64,000 nt of DNA from Desulfofustis glycolicus DSM 9705. GTDB lineage: Bacteria; Desulfobacterota; Desulfobulbia; Desulfobulbales; Desulfocapsaceae. The notes beneath the pieces are model-generated. The model did no database searches. It was not told the origin of the DNA and was given only the letters and a program-made list of their open reading frames with translations. A program made the translations under genes and the position numbers. The DNA lies in the NCBI RefSeq assembly GCF_900130015.1, contig NZ_FQXS01000007.1:1-64000 (forward strand). Reading direction: 5' to 3'. Shown here piece by piece: positions 7,797 to 15,697 of the stretch (position 1 is the stretch's first letter; each line of letters begins with the position of its first letter).

Positions 7797-9017
7797 TCAG
7801 TCGTGCAACCGTTTCAGGCGCCGACTGATATCGCGGCTGAAGTGGTCATGGTCTGCTTCGGGGACGCCACAGCTGGTAAATACCGTCTCCAGATGATCGG
7901 CCGATGAGAGCACGGTGTCAATGACCTCGTCAGCACGTGCCTGACGCTTGATGCCAAAGTGTTTTGCTTCTTGTCGCAGAGTTCGGCGGTCGGGGGGCAT
8001 GGTGGAACTGCCGATTCTCAGGACGTGTTCCCGATTGCGGCCGATATCGGGCACCAGGTCAAACGCTGGGCTGAGTCGCCAGCTGCGGCCATTGCAGTAG
8101 AAGCAGAAATTTTTCAGGTGATCGTCGGTATTACCGATCAGAGCATTGAACACCATCTGCCTGAAGAGCTTGAGCAGGTCTTCCGCGGGATAGCTGGAAA
8201 TTTTGCGGATTACTGCGGCCATGTCCTGGTATCCCAGGTAGTAAAATCCTTCCACGCCCAGCAGACTCTTCATGCTGATAACGTGGGTACGGGTTTGCTT
8301 CTGGAGGTCGAGATCGAAACGTTCGACCAGCAGAGCCTTATGCTCGCCACAGGAGGTCAGCTTGGTTTGGGGTGTGTCTATACCGGACAGACGCGCAAGC
8401 TGCATTGCGGCCGCTTCCAGAGCAACCACGTCGAAATGATCACGGCTGCTGGCAAATTTTGCCAGCCAGGCGGTACCATTCTTCTGAATCAGTGCTTTTG
8501 GCCGGGCTCCACCCGGCAAGCTGCCTGCCTGGAACAACAGTGTGAGATCTTCATCAGGCGTTGCGATGCCCGATTCGAAAAGCATGGCCTGGCGTTGCAA
8601 TTCGGCCAGCTTGCGACCTCCGACAGGTGTCTGCTGAGATGGCACTCGGTCGGAGCTGCTGTAGCTGAGCGCTCCCATGCCATCACCCGCAAGCAGCGGC
8701 AGCAGTTGCGGAGGTCTTCGGGCGTGGCCTGCAAGACGGTGGCGACGGACCAGCAGTTGCCGGCCCCAATCGTCTGGCAGGCTGTCTTCGAAGACTGCGT
8801 GGATACCGGCTTGGGGCCGATTGACCTCAAGCAGATCGGCTTCCAGTGGCAGATGGATTGGATCGAGCGCAAAGCCGGTTCCCGAGGTCAGATAGCTTTC
8901 GGCATAGCGGAACTGGCCCTGCAGGCCGCCGCGCGGGTCGGGATCGGCGACGACGAGTTCACCGGCCCGGACCGGGCGTCCGATTTCCAGATTCAACCAG
9001 ACGATCAGTTTGATCAT
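7797..9017 (-). CDS. hipA: HipA-family toxin Ser/Thr kinase
   Basis: The toxin of a type II toxin-antitoxin pair, 406 residues, with the HipA fold of a PI3/4-kinase-like core. An N-terminal Couple_hipA segment carries SLPDDWGRQLL near residues 80-90. The kinase core shows GGARPKAL (phosphate-binding loop), the catalytic stretch N296-T-D-D-H300 followed by LKN, and the metal-binding AFDLVPD. Relatives phosphorylate glutamyl-tRNA synthetase and halt translation. Here the target is inferred only from the family. The start lies 12 bases after the antitoxin stop, giving the usual hipB-hipA order. All core motifs are present, so it should be active. It converges on the copper ATPase with 17 bases between the ends. 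Confidence 0.93.
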   Translation of the reverse strand: MIKLIVWLNLEIGRPVRAGELVVADPDPRGGLQGQFRYAESYLTSGTGFALDPIHLPLEADLLEVNRPQAGIHAVFEDSLPDDWGRQLLVRRHRLAGHARRPPQLLPLLAGDGMGALSYSSSDRVPSQQTPVGGRKLAELQRQAMLFESGIATPDEDLTLLFQAGSLPGGARPKALIQKNGTAWLAKFASSRDHFDVVALEAAAMQLARLSGIDTPQTKLTSCGEHKALLVERFDLDLQKQTRTHVISMKSLLGVEGFYYLGYQDMAAVIRKISSYPAEDLLKLFRQMVFNALIGNTDDHLKNFCFYCNGRSWRLSPAFDLVPDIGRNREHVLRIGSSTMPPDRRTLRQEAKHFGIKRQARADEVIDTVLSSADHLETVFTSCGVPEADHDHFSRDISRRLKRLHD

Positions 9018-9028
9018 GATCCTTCTTG

Positions 9029-9319
9029 TTATCTGCGGCTGCCGGCCCGCTTGCGGGCTGTCTGTTGCCGGTCAAAGCGTTCAAACAGATCCTGCGGCTC
9101 TGACATCACTTGGTCCCAGGTGTGCAATCGGCCCAGTATATCGCTTGCCTCCAGCCACGAAGCGATAGGTACGGTCCCCTGGCCTTTTTCCATTTTTGCA
9201 TACGACTGGCGTGTCAGCCCGAGCCGTGCTCCGAAGACTGCCTGACTTTCATTGCGCTGTAGCCGAGCCGCCTTCAACCGCTCTCCGAGCTGCTTCAAGA
9301 CTGAATCGCAATCTGACAT
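9029..9319 (-). CDS. hipB: HipB-like XRE-family antitoxin
   Basis: A 96-residue DNA-binding antitoxin. Residues 8-65 form an XRE helix-turn-helix: LGERLKAARLQRNESQAVFGARLGLTRQSYAKMEKG in outline, with Q/R contacts in the recognition helix. The C-terminus is basic (QQTARKRAGSRR). It should bind HipA and repress its own promoter. Two copies of one palindrome, GTTAA-N6-TTAAC, lie directly upstream, the first starting four bases before the start codon. Gene order, length and tight spacing to hipA match known hipBA operons. Confidence 0.9.
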   Translation of the reverse strand: MSDCDSVLKQLGERLKAARLQRNESQAVFGARLGLTRQSYAKMEKGQGTVPIASWLEASDILGRLHTWDQVMSEPQDLFERFDRQQTARKRAGSRR

Positions 9320-9322
9320 AAT

Positions 9323-9338
9323 GTTAATAAAAGTTAAC
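9323..9338. promoter_or_regulatory. hipBA operator candidate 1
   Basis: GTTAA-N6-TTAAC with spacer TAAAAG, four bases upstream of the antitoxin ATG. Repressor bound here would cover the ribosome-binding or start region. Confidence 0.55.
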
Positions 9339-9363
9339 AGTAAATGGATTAAATAGTTTTTAC

Positions 9364-9379
9364 GTTAAGCGATATTAAC
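9364..9379. promoter_or_regulatory. hipBA operator candidate 2
   Basis: A second GTTAA-N6-TTAAC with spacer GCGATA. It starts exactly 41 bases from the first copy, about four helical turns, so two bound dimers would face the same side of the DNA. Confidence 0.55.
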
Positions 9380-9409
9380 ATAATATGGGCGTGGTGACGA
9401 GCGATATCC

Positions 9410-9425
9410 AACTCGATATCGAGTT
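9410..9425. repeat. Perfect 16-bp palindrome
   Basis: AACTCGATATCGAGTT is fully self-complementary. It lies in the same spacer as the hipBA operators, upstream of hipB and past the end of the dehydrogenase gene. It has no T-run. The bound protein, if any, is unknown. Confidence 0.5.
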
Positions 9426-9560
9426 CGTATGGGATGTTTTGTCGCCCGATAATAGCCGCGGTTTTTGTTACCGGTGTAAATACCGGCAATATCCCTCCTT
9501 GTTCCAGACTCTGGAAGCTTTGGGGCTCTTGTGATGGTGACGCAGGGCGCCCGGTTGCTG

Positions 9561-10499
9561 TCAGTACCCTCGGGCAAAATCGATCCGGTGTTCAAGCGGC
9601 AGGCCGTTCTGATAGCGCCGGTAGTTGTCGCAGAAGATTGCCGCGATTCGGTTGGGAAAAGAGAAAGCGGCGATGTGGGGCGTGATGATAGTTCGTGGCG
9701 CATCCCAGAGGGGGCTATCCTTGGGGAGCGGTTCCTGCTCGAAAACATCGAGGATCGCGCCGCCGATGGTGCCGCTGTGCAGGGCGGCGCAGAGATCGTC
9801 GGGGTGAACTGCGGAGCCGCGGCCGACATTGATCAGTACACTGTCGTGCTTCATCATGGACAGCTCGGTTGTGCCGATGAAATTCCTGGTTGCCGGCGTT
9901 GCCGGCAGAACCAGGACGAGATAGTCGAGCAGCGGCAGGAATTCGGCTCGCTCGGCGGGGAGAAAAACGCGCTCGACATGGTCGACCTCGTCCCGGTTCC
10001 GTTTCATACCAAGGACATGCATGCCGAACGATTGAGCGGTCTTGGCGATGTGGCGACCGATAGAGCCGAGACCGACGACACCGATGATCAAACCGTTCAG
10101 GCCCCGATAGGTAACGGGATGCCACTGGTGGTCCAGCTGTTGTTGAAAGATGGTGAAGAGCTGGCGTTCACGGGCAAGGATGTAGGCCATGACATATTCG
10201 CTGAGCAGCGGGCCATGAACATTTTTTATACCGGTCAGCAGATAGTCGGTCCGCAGCCCGGGCGCCAGCAGGGCATCGTTTCCGGCGAAGGTCGATTGAA
10301 CCCAGCGCAGCCGGGTGGCTCGGAGGAGGATGGCGGCAACCAGATCGGGGCGCCCAAGGATGATGTCGGCGGTAGGTGCGAGCGCAGCGGCAGCTGAGCG
10401 GTCGCAGGCGGTAATGATGTCCAGGTCGCCGAGACATTGTTGTTCGACGAGAGCTTTGTAGCGCGCAGCGTTGCTGTCGAGAATGAGCAGGGTATTCAT
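9561..10499 (-). CDS. D-2-hydroxyacid dehydrogenase (NAD-dependent)
   Basis: A cytosolic oxidoreductase of 312 residues that reduces 2-oxoacids to D-2-hydroxyacids or the reverse. The NAD-binding Rossmann domain begins near residue 136 with the GLGSIG loop at 143-148. The catalytic set is present: Arg227 in NVGRGS, Glu256 in DVFEQEPL and His275 in TPHIAAF. A long Arg/Lys-containing segment after the Rossmann loop (GMKRNRD) would also suit NADP. The substrate cannot be told from sequence; relatives act on glyoxylate/hydroxypyruvate and branched or phenyl 2-oxoacids. The gene stands alone, facing away from the YkgJ-type gene across 270 bases of A+T-rich spacer. Confidence 0.93.
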   Translation of the reverse strand: MNTLLILDSNAARYKALVEQQCLGDLDIITACDRSAAAALAPTADIILGRPDLVAAILLRATRLRWVQSTFAGNDALLAPGLRTDYLLTGIKNVHGPLLSEYVMAYILARERQLFTIFQQQLDHQWHPVTYRGLNGLIIGVVGLGSIGRHIAKTAQSFGMHVLGMKRNRDEVDHVERVFLPAERAEFLPLLDYLVLVLPATPATRNFIGTTELSMMKHDSVLINVGRGSAVHPDDLCAALHSGTIGGAILDVFEQEPLPKDSPLWDAPRTIITPHIAAFSFPNRIAAIFCDNYRRYQNGLPLEHRIDFARGY

Positions 10500-10773
10500 A
10501 TCTCGGGCTCCTCGGTGTTGAATTCTAAATGAAGCCTTGTTGCTTCAGGCTGTCTCGCTGGTTTTACCACCACTGGTTGGGGGGGCTCCATATGAGGTCA
10601 TAATTGTGACGTCTTGTTATGGGGGCAAGAATAAAAAAATGGTAATGGTATATGAGATTGAACCGGTTTATCTCGATTTGATCTTTCTGGAGTAATCTGA
10701 TTCCATCAGGAACAGAAAAATTCAATTATTTTTTGCCGCCCCTATAAGTTCTTGTAACACCATTGGGAAGTGG

Positions 10774-11214
10774 ATGCAGCGAAACGAAACGATCAATCCC
10801 GGTGAAGTCGAAGGCGCCCAGGGAAGTAACTGCCTGGTGCGCAATCGGATCTACTGCACATTTTGTCCCGGGTATTGCTGCTACCGGCTGCCGGGGGCCA
10901 CGCTCTATCTCGACGCGCTCGATATCAACCGGATCGCCCGGTATTTCAATATTTCCGACGGAGCGGTGCGGGCACGGTACCTGGAGGGCAAAAACACCTT
11001 CAAGGTCGGAGCGGACGGTTCCTGCATTTTCCTCAGCCGGGAGCGGATCCGGGCGCGATGCACCATTCATGATGCCCGGCCCCGCCAGTGCCGGGAATTT
11101 CCCTACGATGAGCCGTGCCCGTACCTGGAACGCGAAGATTTGCTTGCAGCTATCCTGCCGAAGATCGAGAGATGGCTTGCCAAAACCACAATGGTATATG
11201 ACCCGCACAAGTGA
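10774..11214 (+). CDS. YkgJ-type cysteine-cluster protein
   Basis: A 146-residue cytosolic protein with the zinc- or iron-chelating Cys cluster of the YkgJ/FliB family. The sequence contains CTFCPGYCC near residues 28-36, then DINRIARYF, a central CIFL, RCTIHDARPRQCREFP and CPYL. At least eight Cys could bind a metal. No enzymatic activity is established for the family. GGGAAG lies about six bases before the ATG. It precedes the GrdB-like selenoprotein by 41 bases in the same direction, so the two may share a transcript. A link in function, such as metal or redox supply, is only a guess. Confidence 0.88.
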   Translation: MQRNETINPGEVEGAQGSNCLVRNRIYCTFCPGYCCYRLPGATLYLDALDINRIARYFNISDGAVRARYLEGKNTFKVGADGSCIFLSRERIRARCTIHDARPRQCREFPYDEPCPYLEREDLLAAILPKIERWLAKTTMVYDPHK

Positions 11215-11255
11215 GGTCGAATACCTGCCGAACCATGTAGCAAGAGGAGGACGAG

Positions 11256-12062
11256 ATGCCGCTCAACCTTGAACGATTCAGAGCCGCCTATGACAAGTGG
11301 GTCGAAGAGAGCCTGCCTGATTACCAGGCCGGCAGGATGGAGCATATCATTAAAACGTACCCGTTCGTCGTTCCCGATGACATCCCCTGGACGGCGTATA
11401 GTGGCGATCCGGCAAACCAGACCTTTGCCCTGCTCTCCAGTGGCGGGCTCTACCTCAAAGAGAGCCAGCCGGCGTTTGATACCGCTTCAATTCACGGTGA
11501 TATCTCGTTTCGCGAGATCCCCAAAACAGTGCAGCAGCAGGATCTCGGTATTGCCCATAAGCATTACGATCACGGCCTGGCCGAGCAGGACATCAACACG
11601 ATTTTCCCGATCCATCGTTTTATCGAACTGGAACAGGAAACGGTGATCGGCACACTGGCGGAGACCCACTACAGTTTCAGTTACGTCAACAACGCGGTGG
11701 GGCTCGTTGAAAAAACGTTGCCCGAGTTGATCTCGCGACTAAAAGCGCAGGCGATCGATGTTCTTTTCCTGGTGCCCGTCTGACCGAAATGCCATCAGAC
11801 CGTGGGTCTGATCCAGCGGGCGGTCGAGGAAGCGGGCATCCCGACTATCTCCATGGGCAACGCCATCGACCGGATGTCGCTTATCAAACCGCCCCGGGCG
11901 CTGCTCGTCAAATTCGCGCGGGGGTGCATGTTCGGCGAACCCGGAAATAAAGAACGCCAACGACGAATCGTCATGGATGGACTGGAGGCACTGCAGACAA
12001 TGACCGAGCCGGGAACCATCAAAGAGTTGCCGTACAAATGGAAGCGGCCCGATCCCTCATAA
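11256..12062 (+). CDS. GrdB-like selenoprotein (glycine/betaine reductase selenoprotein B family)
   Basis: With the TGA at 11781-11783 read as selenocysteine the frame gives 268 residues. The N-terminal part carries HKHYDHGLAEQDINTIFPI and ends in the strand LFLVPV; then Sec176-Pro-Lys-Cys179-His-Gln-Thr, followed by VGLIQRAVEEAGIPTISM. A Sec-x-x-Cys before a GL-helix is the active site of the selenoprotein B family of glycine, sarcosine and betaine reductases, where Sec attacks the C-N bond of a bound amine. The protein is shorter than true GrdB (about 430 residues) and no GrdA or GrdC lies nearby, so substrate and role are open. GAGGAGG precedes the ATG by five bases. A strong SECIS hairpin follows the TGA. 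Reading it as two separate genes would split one conserved domain. Confidence 0.87.
11794..11812 (+). promoter_or_regulatory. Bacterial SECIS hairpin
   Basis: ATCAGACC-GTG-GGTCTGAT is a perfect eight-bp stem with a three-base loop starting with G. The loop begins 18 bases after the TGA, inside the range known for bacterial selenoprotein mRNAs. It supports Sec insertion rather than termination. Confidence 0.75.
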
Positions 12063-12201
12063 TCGTTATGCTTGGGTAACGGAGCGCCAGGGACAGAGTC
12101 GATGGTCACACCGGTTGCCGCTTTGATGCATATGGAAACGAAGCATAGATCGAACACGAAAACAGATAAGATCAGAGCGATGTGAGGCTCGGGGAGGGCG
12201 A

Positions 12202-12723
12202 ATGAATGGTGAGGACCACGAATTTTTCGGTTACATGCTTTCCGGCCTTCAACGAGCACAACTTTTGTTTGTTCACTTGATCGTCTTGATAAGTATTGCC
12301 GGTTGCTCGACTGGTCCTAAGAAGCGTTTTTTCATTGACGGTGAAGAGATGGCCTGGTCCGAAATGAATGTCGCGCAGCGTAAGCACCACATGGAACAGG
12401 TTGTGTTGCCCATTGCCGGCTCGGTGTTCCAGTCCTGGCGACCGGGAGAATATGATGAGATCGGTTGTACTCTCTGCCATGGTGCCGGGGCTGCCAGCGA
12501 GGATTTCCGGATGCCTACTGTTCATTTACCGCGTTTGAGCGGGGAGTTGTTCCTGGGACGGGAATTTCGGGACTATCCGGAGACGACCGGGTTGAAACTG
12601 GATAGGTTGGTGCCGGAGATGGCTGCAGCGTTGGGCAAGGATGAATTCAGCCTGATCACCCGGCGCGGGTTTGGCTGTTATTCGTGCCATCTCGGGCCGG
12701 AGGGGCCGATGTTTGGCAATTGA
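12202..12723 (+). CDS. Di-haem c-type cytochrome lipoprotein
   Basis: A 173-residue secreted lipoprotein with two haem c sites. A hydrophobic N-terminal segment ends in the lipobox SIAGC, with lipid-carrying Cys35. CxxCH motifs occur at Cys89-Cys92-His93 and Cys159-Cys162-His163. Between them lie PTVHLPRLSG and a run that could supply the distal ligands. It should be held at a membrane, facing the periplasm, and carry electrons. The spacing of about 70 residues between haem sites does not point to a class I know. GGGGAGG lies five bases before the ATG at 12202; a second ATG at 12235 would give a more typical signal length. It follows the GrdB-like gene in the same direction after 139 bases. 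Confidence 0.8.
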   Translation: MNGEDHEFFGYMLSGLQRAQLLFVHLIVLISIAGCSTGPKKRFFIDGEEMAWSEMNVAQRKHHMEQVVLPIAGSVFQSWRPGEYDEIGCTLCHGAGAASEDFRMPTVHLPRLSGELFLGREFRDYPETTGLKLDRLVPEMAAALGKDEFSLITRRGFGCYSCHLGPEGPMFGN

Positions 12724-12850
12724 TGTTGTATCGGATCAGGTAAACCAGTGCGGGGTGGACGCCTGGGGGTGGGGGGTACGCCCGACGGATCGGCCAAATG
12801 AGTGACGGTTTGTCGTGTATCGAGATGAGTTTCAGGTAATTGGATCGGAA

Positions 12851-13264
12851 ATGGAAACAGAGCACGCGAAAGCTTTTTTTGCCGCGGATCGGTTTGCCGC
12901 GCTGGCAGGTATCGAGATTATTGAGAGCGGCCCCGGCCGCTGTACGGCGCGCATGGTTATCGGAGACAAACACCTCAACGCTGCGGGAGTCGTTCAGGGC
13001 GGGGCAATCTTCACCCTTGCAGATCTCGCCTTTGCCGTGGCTTCCAACAGCCATGGCCAACTGGCCCTGGCGATCAACGTCAATATCTCTTTTCTCGCCG
13101 CGCTCTCTTCCGGTACGCTGCTGGCGACGGCAACGGAAGTCTGTGATCCGAACCGGATCGGCGCCTACGACGTGCTGGTCACCGACCAGCAGGACCGGGT
13201 GGTCGCCCGGTTTAACGGGTTGGTCTATCGGAAACAGCAGAAGCTGAAGACGCTCGGATCCTGA
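12851..13264 (+). CDS. PaaI-type hotdog thioesterase
   Basis: A cytosolic acyl-CoA thioesterase of the PaaI branch, 137 residues from the ATG at 12851. The hotdog signature is clear: LNAAGVVQGGAIFTLADLAFAVASN, where the buried helix starts after GG and Asp serves as the catalytic acid. The C-terminal strands end in RFNGLVYRK. Relatives hydrolyse hydroxyphenylacetyl-CoA or other aryl/acyl-CoA esters. No phenylacetate genes are near, so the substrate is unknown. A GTG at 12815 would add 12 residues but has no ribosome-binding site. The upstream cytochrome runs the same way, 127 bases earlier. Confidence 0.87.
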   Translation: METEHAKAFFAADRFAALAGIEIIESGPGRCTARMVIGDKHLNAAGVVQGGAIFTLADLAFAVASNSHGQLALAINVNISFLAALSSGTLLATATEVCDPNRIGAYDVLVTDQQDRVVARFNGLVYRKQQKLKTLGS

Positions 13265-13438
13265 TCGTGCTCTGGTGGGGGCCCAAGTTTTTCCAAGGGC
13301 TTCTGAGTTGATTGAGCCTGTTGATGGCTCAATCCGGCGGTGTATGATACGTTCTCGTTGCCGGCCGGGTCACAGGAAAGCGGCATCAGAAGAATCGCTC
13401 CGCCTGGAGAGCCGGCGTTTCGTCGTCAGGAAAATCTA

Positions 13439-13987
13439 TCAGACCCCGTCGTATGAGAGGATCTCCTTGAAGGAATCGGGATTTTCTTTGACATCTTGCT
13501 GATACTCTTCAATCGCCTGCTGATAAAGAACGGCGTCCATGTTTTCACTGCCGCGTGCCGGATCATACTGCAGATGACTGGCTGATTTCATGGCCTCCAA
13601 CGCCGCTTCTCGAGTCAGCGGGTAAAAACCGGAGGTGCGGGCCCGCCACACGCCCATGGTGACGCCTTCGCCGAGATAGTAGGTTTTTCCCGGCTTGAAG
13701 TCGAAATAAGCGACCGCGGTGTTTTCACTTGTTACGACGACATAGTGAGGACCGGGAGAGACCGGGGTAACAAAATATGATTGCCCCTGAGTCTCGCCGA
13801 TAAATGTGCCGTCCAAGTAATGCCAGAAAACGATTGGGCCGCCAAAAAAGGTATCTCGAACAATCACCAGAGTCGCTTGATCAGTTCGTGGTGTCAGATC
13901 AGGGGCTTGATCGAGCGAGACCATGCTGGTGGTAGCACAGCCGGATAGCAGAGAGAGCATTAGTACCGTAAAGAGAAGCTTCTTCAC
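13439..13987 (-). CDS. Lipoprotein of the DUF2846 type
   Basis: A 182-residue secreted lipoprotein. The signal MKKLLFTVLMLSLLSG ends in a lipobox with Cys17, followed by ATTSMVS. The mature part has short beta-rich strands typical of DUF2846: TLVIVRDTFFGG, FIGETQGQSYFVTPVSPGPHYV and AYFDFKPGKTYYLGEG. The C-terminal third is helical and acidic. No function is established for the family; its members often occur with envelope stress genes. A GGAGGT site precedes the ATG on the reverse strand. It converges on the thioesterase gene across 174 bases. Confidence 0.75.
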   Translation of the reverse strand: MKKLLFTVLMLSLLSGCATTSMVSLDQAPDLTPRTDQATLVIVRDTFFGGPIVFWHYLDGTFIGETQGQSYFVTPVSPGPHYVVVTSENTAVAYFDFKPGKTYYLGEGVTMGVWRARTSGFYPLTREAALEAMKSASHLQYDPARGSENMDAVLYQQAIEEYQQDVKENPDSFKEILSYDGV

Positions 13988-14245
13988 CGGACACCTCCTG
14001 GTTTTGGGTTTACCAAAAAAGGTTTGAGGAGAGCATCGTCCGTATGCCGCAGGTGCCTATGGCGTTGCTTGCCTCGGTGGGGAACATTTCTTCTCTCTAC
14101 GATATTCTTCAAGTAAACACAATAAAATACCTGTTCTAACAGGAACCACCGGACTGGTGTTCCCGGTAATGTCTTTAACGTTGCTCCCGAGCGAAGGTGG
14201 TGTGTATGACGTCGGCAAGAACGGAATACAGAACGTGATGGATAG

Positions 14246-14845
14246 TTACTTGTCGGCTAATACCTCAAGGCTGATAAAGACCTCCACGTCTTTGCCGACA
14301 ATGCCGAGATCGTAGAACTTACCGGTGCCTACACCGTATTGCAGCCGGTCAATGGTGAGGCTGCCATTGAACCCGGCGACCTCTTTGCCCTCGGCGGCCG
14401 GGTGATCCTTGATGCCGGCCAGGGTCAACGGGAAGTTCAGATCATGGTCGGCACCTTTCACGGTGAACGTGCCGTTGACCTGGTAGACGCCGTTACCGGC
14501 ATCGGTGATCGATGTCGAGCGAAAGCTCATCAGCGGGAAGCTGTCGGCATCGAAGAAATCTGCCGACTGCAGATGCTTGTCGCGCTTGGCGACGGCGGTG
14601 GTAATGGAATCGACTTGGATGTCGAAGACAAAACTGCTCTCGGCAAGGTTTGCCGGGTCAAAATGAACCTGGCCCGAGAACTCGTCAAAATGTCCACGAA
14701 CCTTCGAGTAGATGTGATCGACGCTGAAATAGAAATTGGCATGCGGCTTGTCGATCTCCCATTGCCGGGCGGCTGCTATGGCCGCACTGCTTGTGCCGAG
14801 CGTGACGATAACGGCGATCAATGTAAAAATCTTATATTTTTTCAT
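14246..14845 (-). CDS. yceI: YceI-family periplasmic lipid-binding protein
   Basis: A 199-residue secreted lipocalin-like barrel that binds isoprenoid lipids in the family. The signal peptide MKKYKIFTLIAVIVTLG ends at an Ala-rich cleavage region. The family hallmarks follow: WEIDKPHANFYFSVDHIYSKVRG, FDIQVDSITT, the KRDKHLQSADFFD block and the closing VGKDVEVFISLEVL. On the reverse strand it is the last of three genes after the molybdopterin protein and the ferric-reductase-like membrane protein. YceI beside a haem-b membrane protein is a frequent pairing, so a role in quinone-linked electron transfer is plausible but not shown. Confidence 0.93.
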   Translation of the reverse strand: MKKYKIFTLIAVIVTLGTSSAAIAAARQWEIDKPHANFYFSVDHIYSKVRGHFDEFSGQVHFDPANLAESSFVFDIQVDSITTAVAKRDKHLQSADFFDADSFPLMSFRSTSITDAGNGVYQVNGTFTVKGADHDLNFPLTLAGIKDHPAAEGKEVAGFNGSLTIDRLQYGVGTGKFYDLGIVGKDVEVFISLEVLADK

Positions 14846-14964
14846 GACGATATCCTCATCTTGGGATGTTGGAGAAGGTTTTTCGGTATTGGCAGCGCCA
14901 GGTTTCTGCCGTTAGGCAGACGATAAGGTGCGGAAGCCGAAAGGCAAGCCGGTGGGCGATCGTC

Positions 14965-15633
14965 TCAGCGCCGGTGCACAGCCAAACGACGACTAAGACG
15001 AACGGTCAGGTGGGTTACCAGGGTGCCGCCGACTACGCCGGCAACCCAGAGGCGGGGAACAGTTTGACTGAACATTTCACTGACAAAGAGCAGGTGTACC
15101 GGCGCCAGCAGCAGGATGCACCAGGCGAGGTACCGATGTATAGTGCGCCAGCGCTGGTAGGCGAGTCGCCACCGCTCCCTGGCCCAGGAATAACCGACCT
15201 GACTGACGAGAAGCGCCAGTAGGCCGCCGCCGATCATTTCCGGCCAGAACTTGTAGCCGATCGGGAGATTTTTCAACCCTTCGGGCACAAGGATCAAAAG
15301 GGCATGAAGCACGGCGAACAGCACGATCAGCGCGGCGCTTCGCCGGTGCCAGCGCAGCAGCGACGGCGCGCCGAAGGCTTGTTCGAGCGCTTTCGGCCTC
15401 AGACCGACAAGCGATTGGGCACAGATCAGGGTAACGGTTAGCAGCCCGCAGATTTTACCGGCCCGGAGCAGCGTCTTGTCCAGGCCGATCTTATACCACA
15501 TCGTTGTCGATTCGTAGGCGAACGGCAAAGCGATGCCCGTTCCGGCCGCGCCAAGCAGCAAGCCGAGGAGGATCAGTTTGGTGAGCCGGTGATTTCGGAC
15601 CGTTGATTTCGTCCTATTTCGAGAATCCGTCAT
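14965..15633 (-). CDS. Ferric-reductase-like transmembrane protein (MsrQ-like)
   Basis: A 222-residue inner-membrane protein with six predicted helices and a haem-b-type core. Membrane segments begin at LILLGLLLGAAGTGIALPF and include TLICAQSLVGLR, ALIVLFAVLHALLIL, MIGGGLLALLVSQVGYS and YLAWCILLLAPVHLLFV. His residues in the third and fifth helices (WHRRS/LHALL and IHRYL/PVHLL) could hold two haems, as in the MsrQ/FRE family. The ATG at 15633 is chosen because the frame upstream of it reads as antisense noise. The gene lies 64 bases after the molybdopterin-domain gene, the usual MsrP/MsrQ arrangement in which the membrane partner feeds electrons from quinol to the periplasmic enzyme. Confidence 0.85.
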   Translation of the reverse strand: MTDSRNRTKSTVRNHRLTKLILLGLLLGAAGTGIALPFAYESTTMWYKIGLDKTLLRAGKICGLLTVTLICAQSLVGLRPKALEQAFGAPSLLRWHRRSAALIVLFAVLHALLILVPEGLKNLPIGYKFWPEMIGGGLLALLVSQVGYSWARERWRLAYQRWRTIHRYLAWCILLLAPVHLLFVSEMFSQTVPRLWVAGVVGGTLVTHLTVRLSRRLAVHRR

Positions 15634-15697
15634 CTTGTCATTCTGGTGCTGTTTGGCTGCCTCGTCAAGCCGATACTTGAAACCACGAAAACATAGC

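Noticed and set aside
7959-9245. 428-codon open frame on the plus strand
   Set aside because: It is antisense to hipA and hipB, whose motifs are intact, and it has no family-like content.
11802-12062. Separate small gene after the TGA at 11781
   Set aside because: Its GTG start lies in the loop of the SECIS hairpin, and the sequence continues the GrdB-like domain in the same frame.
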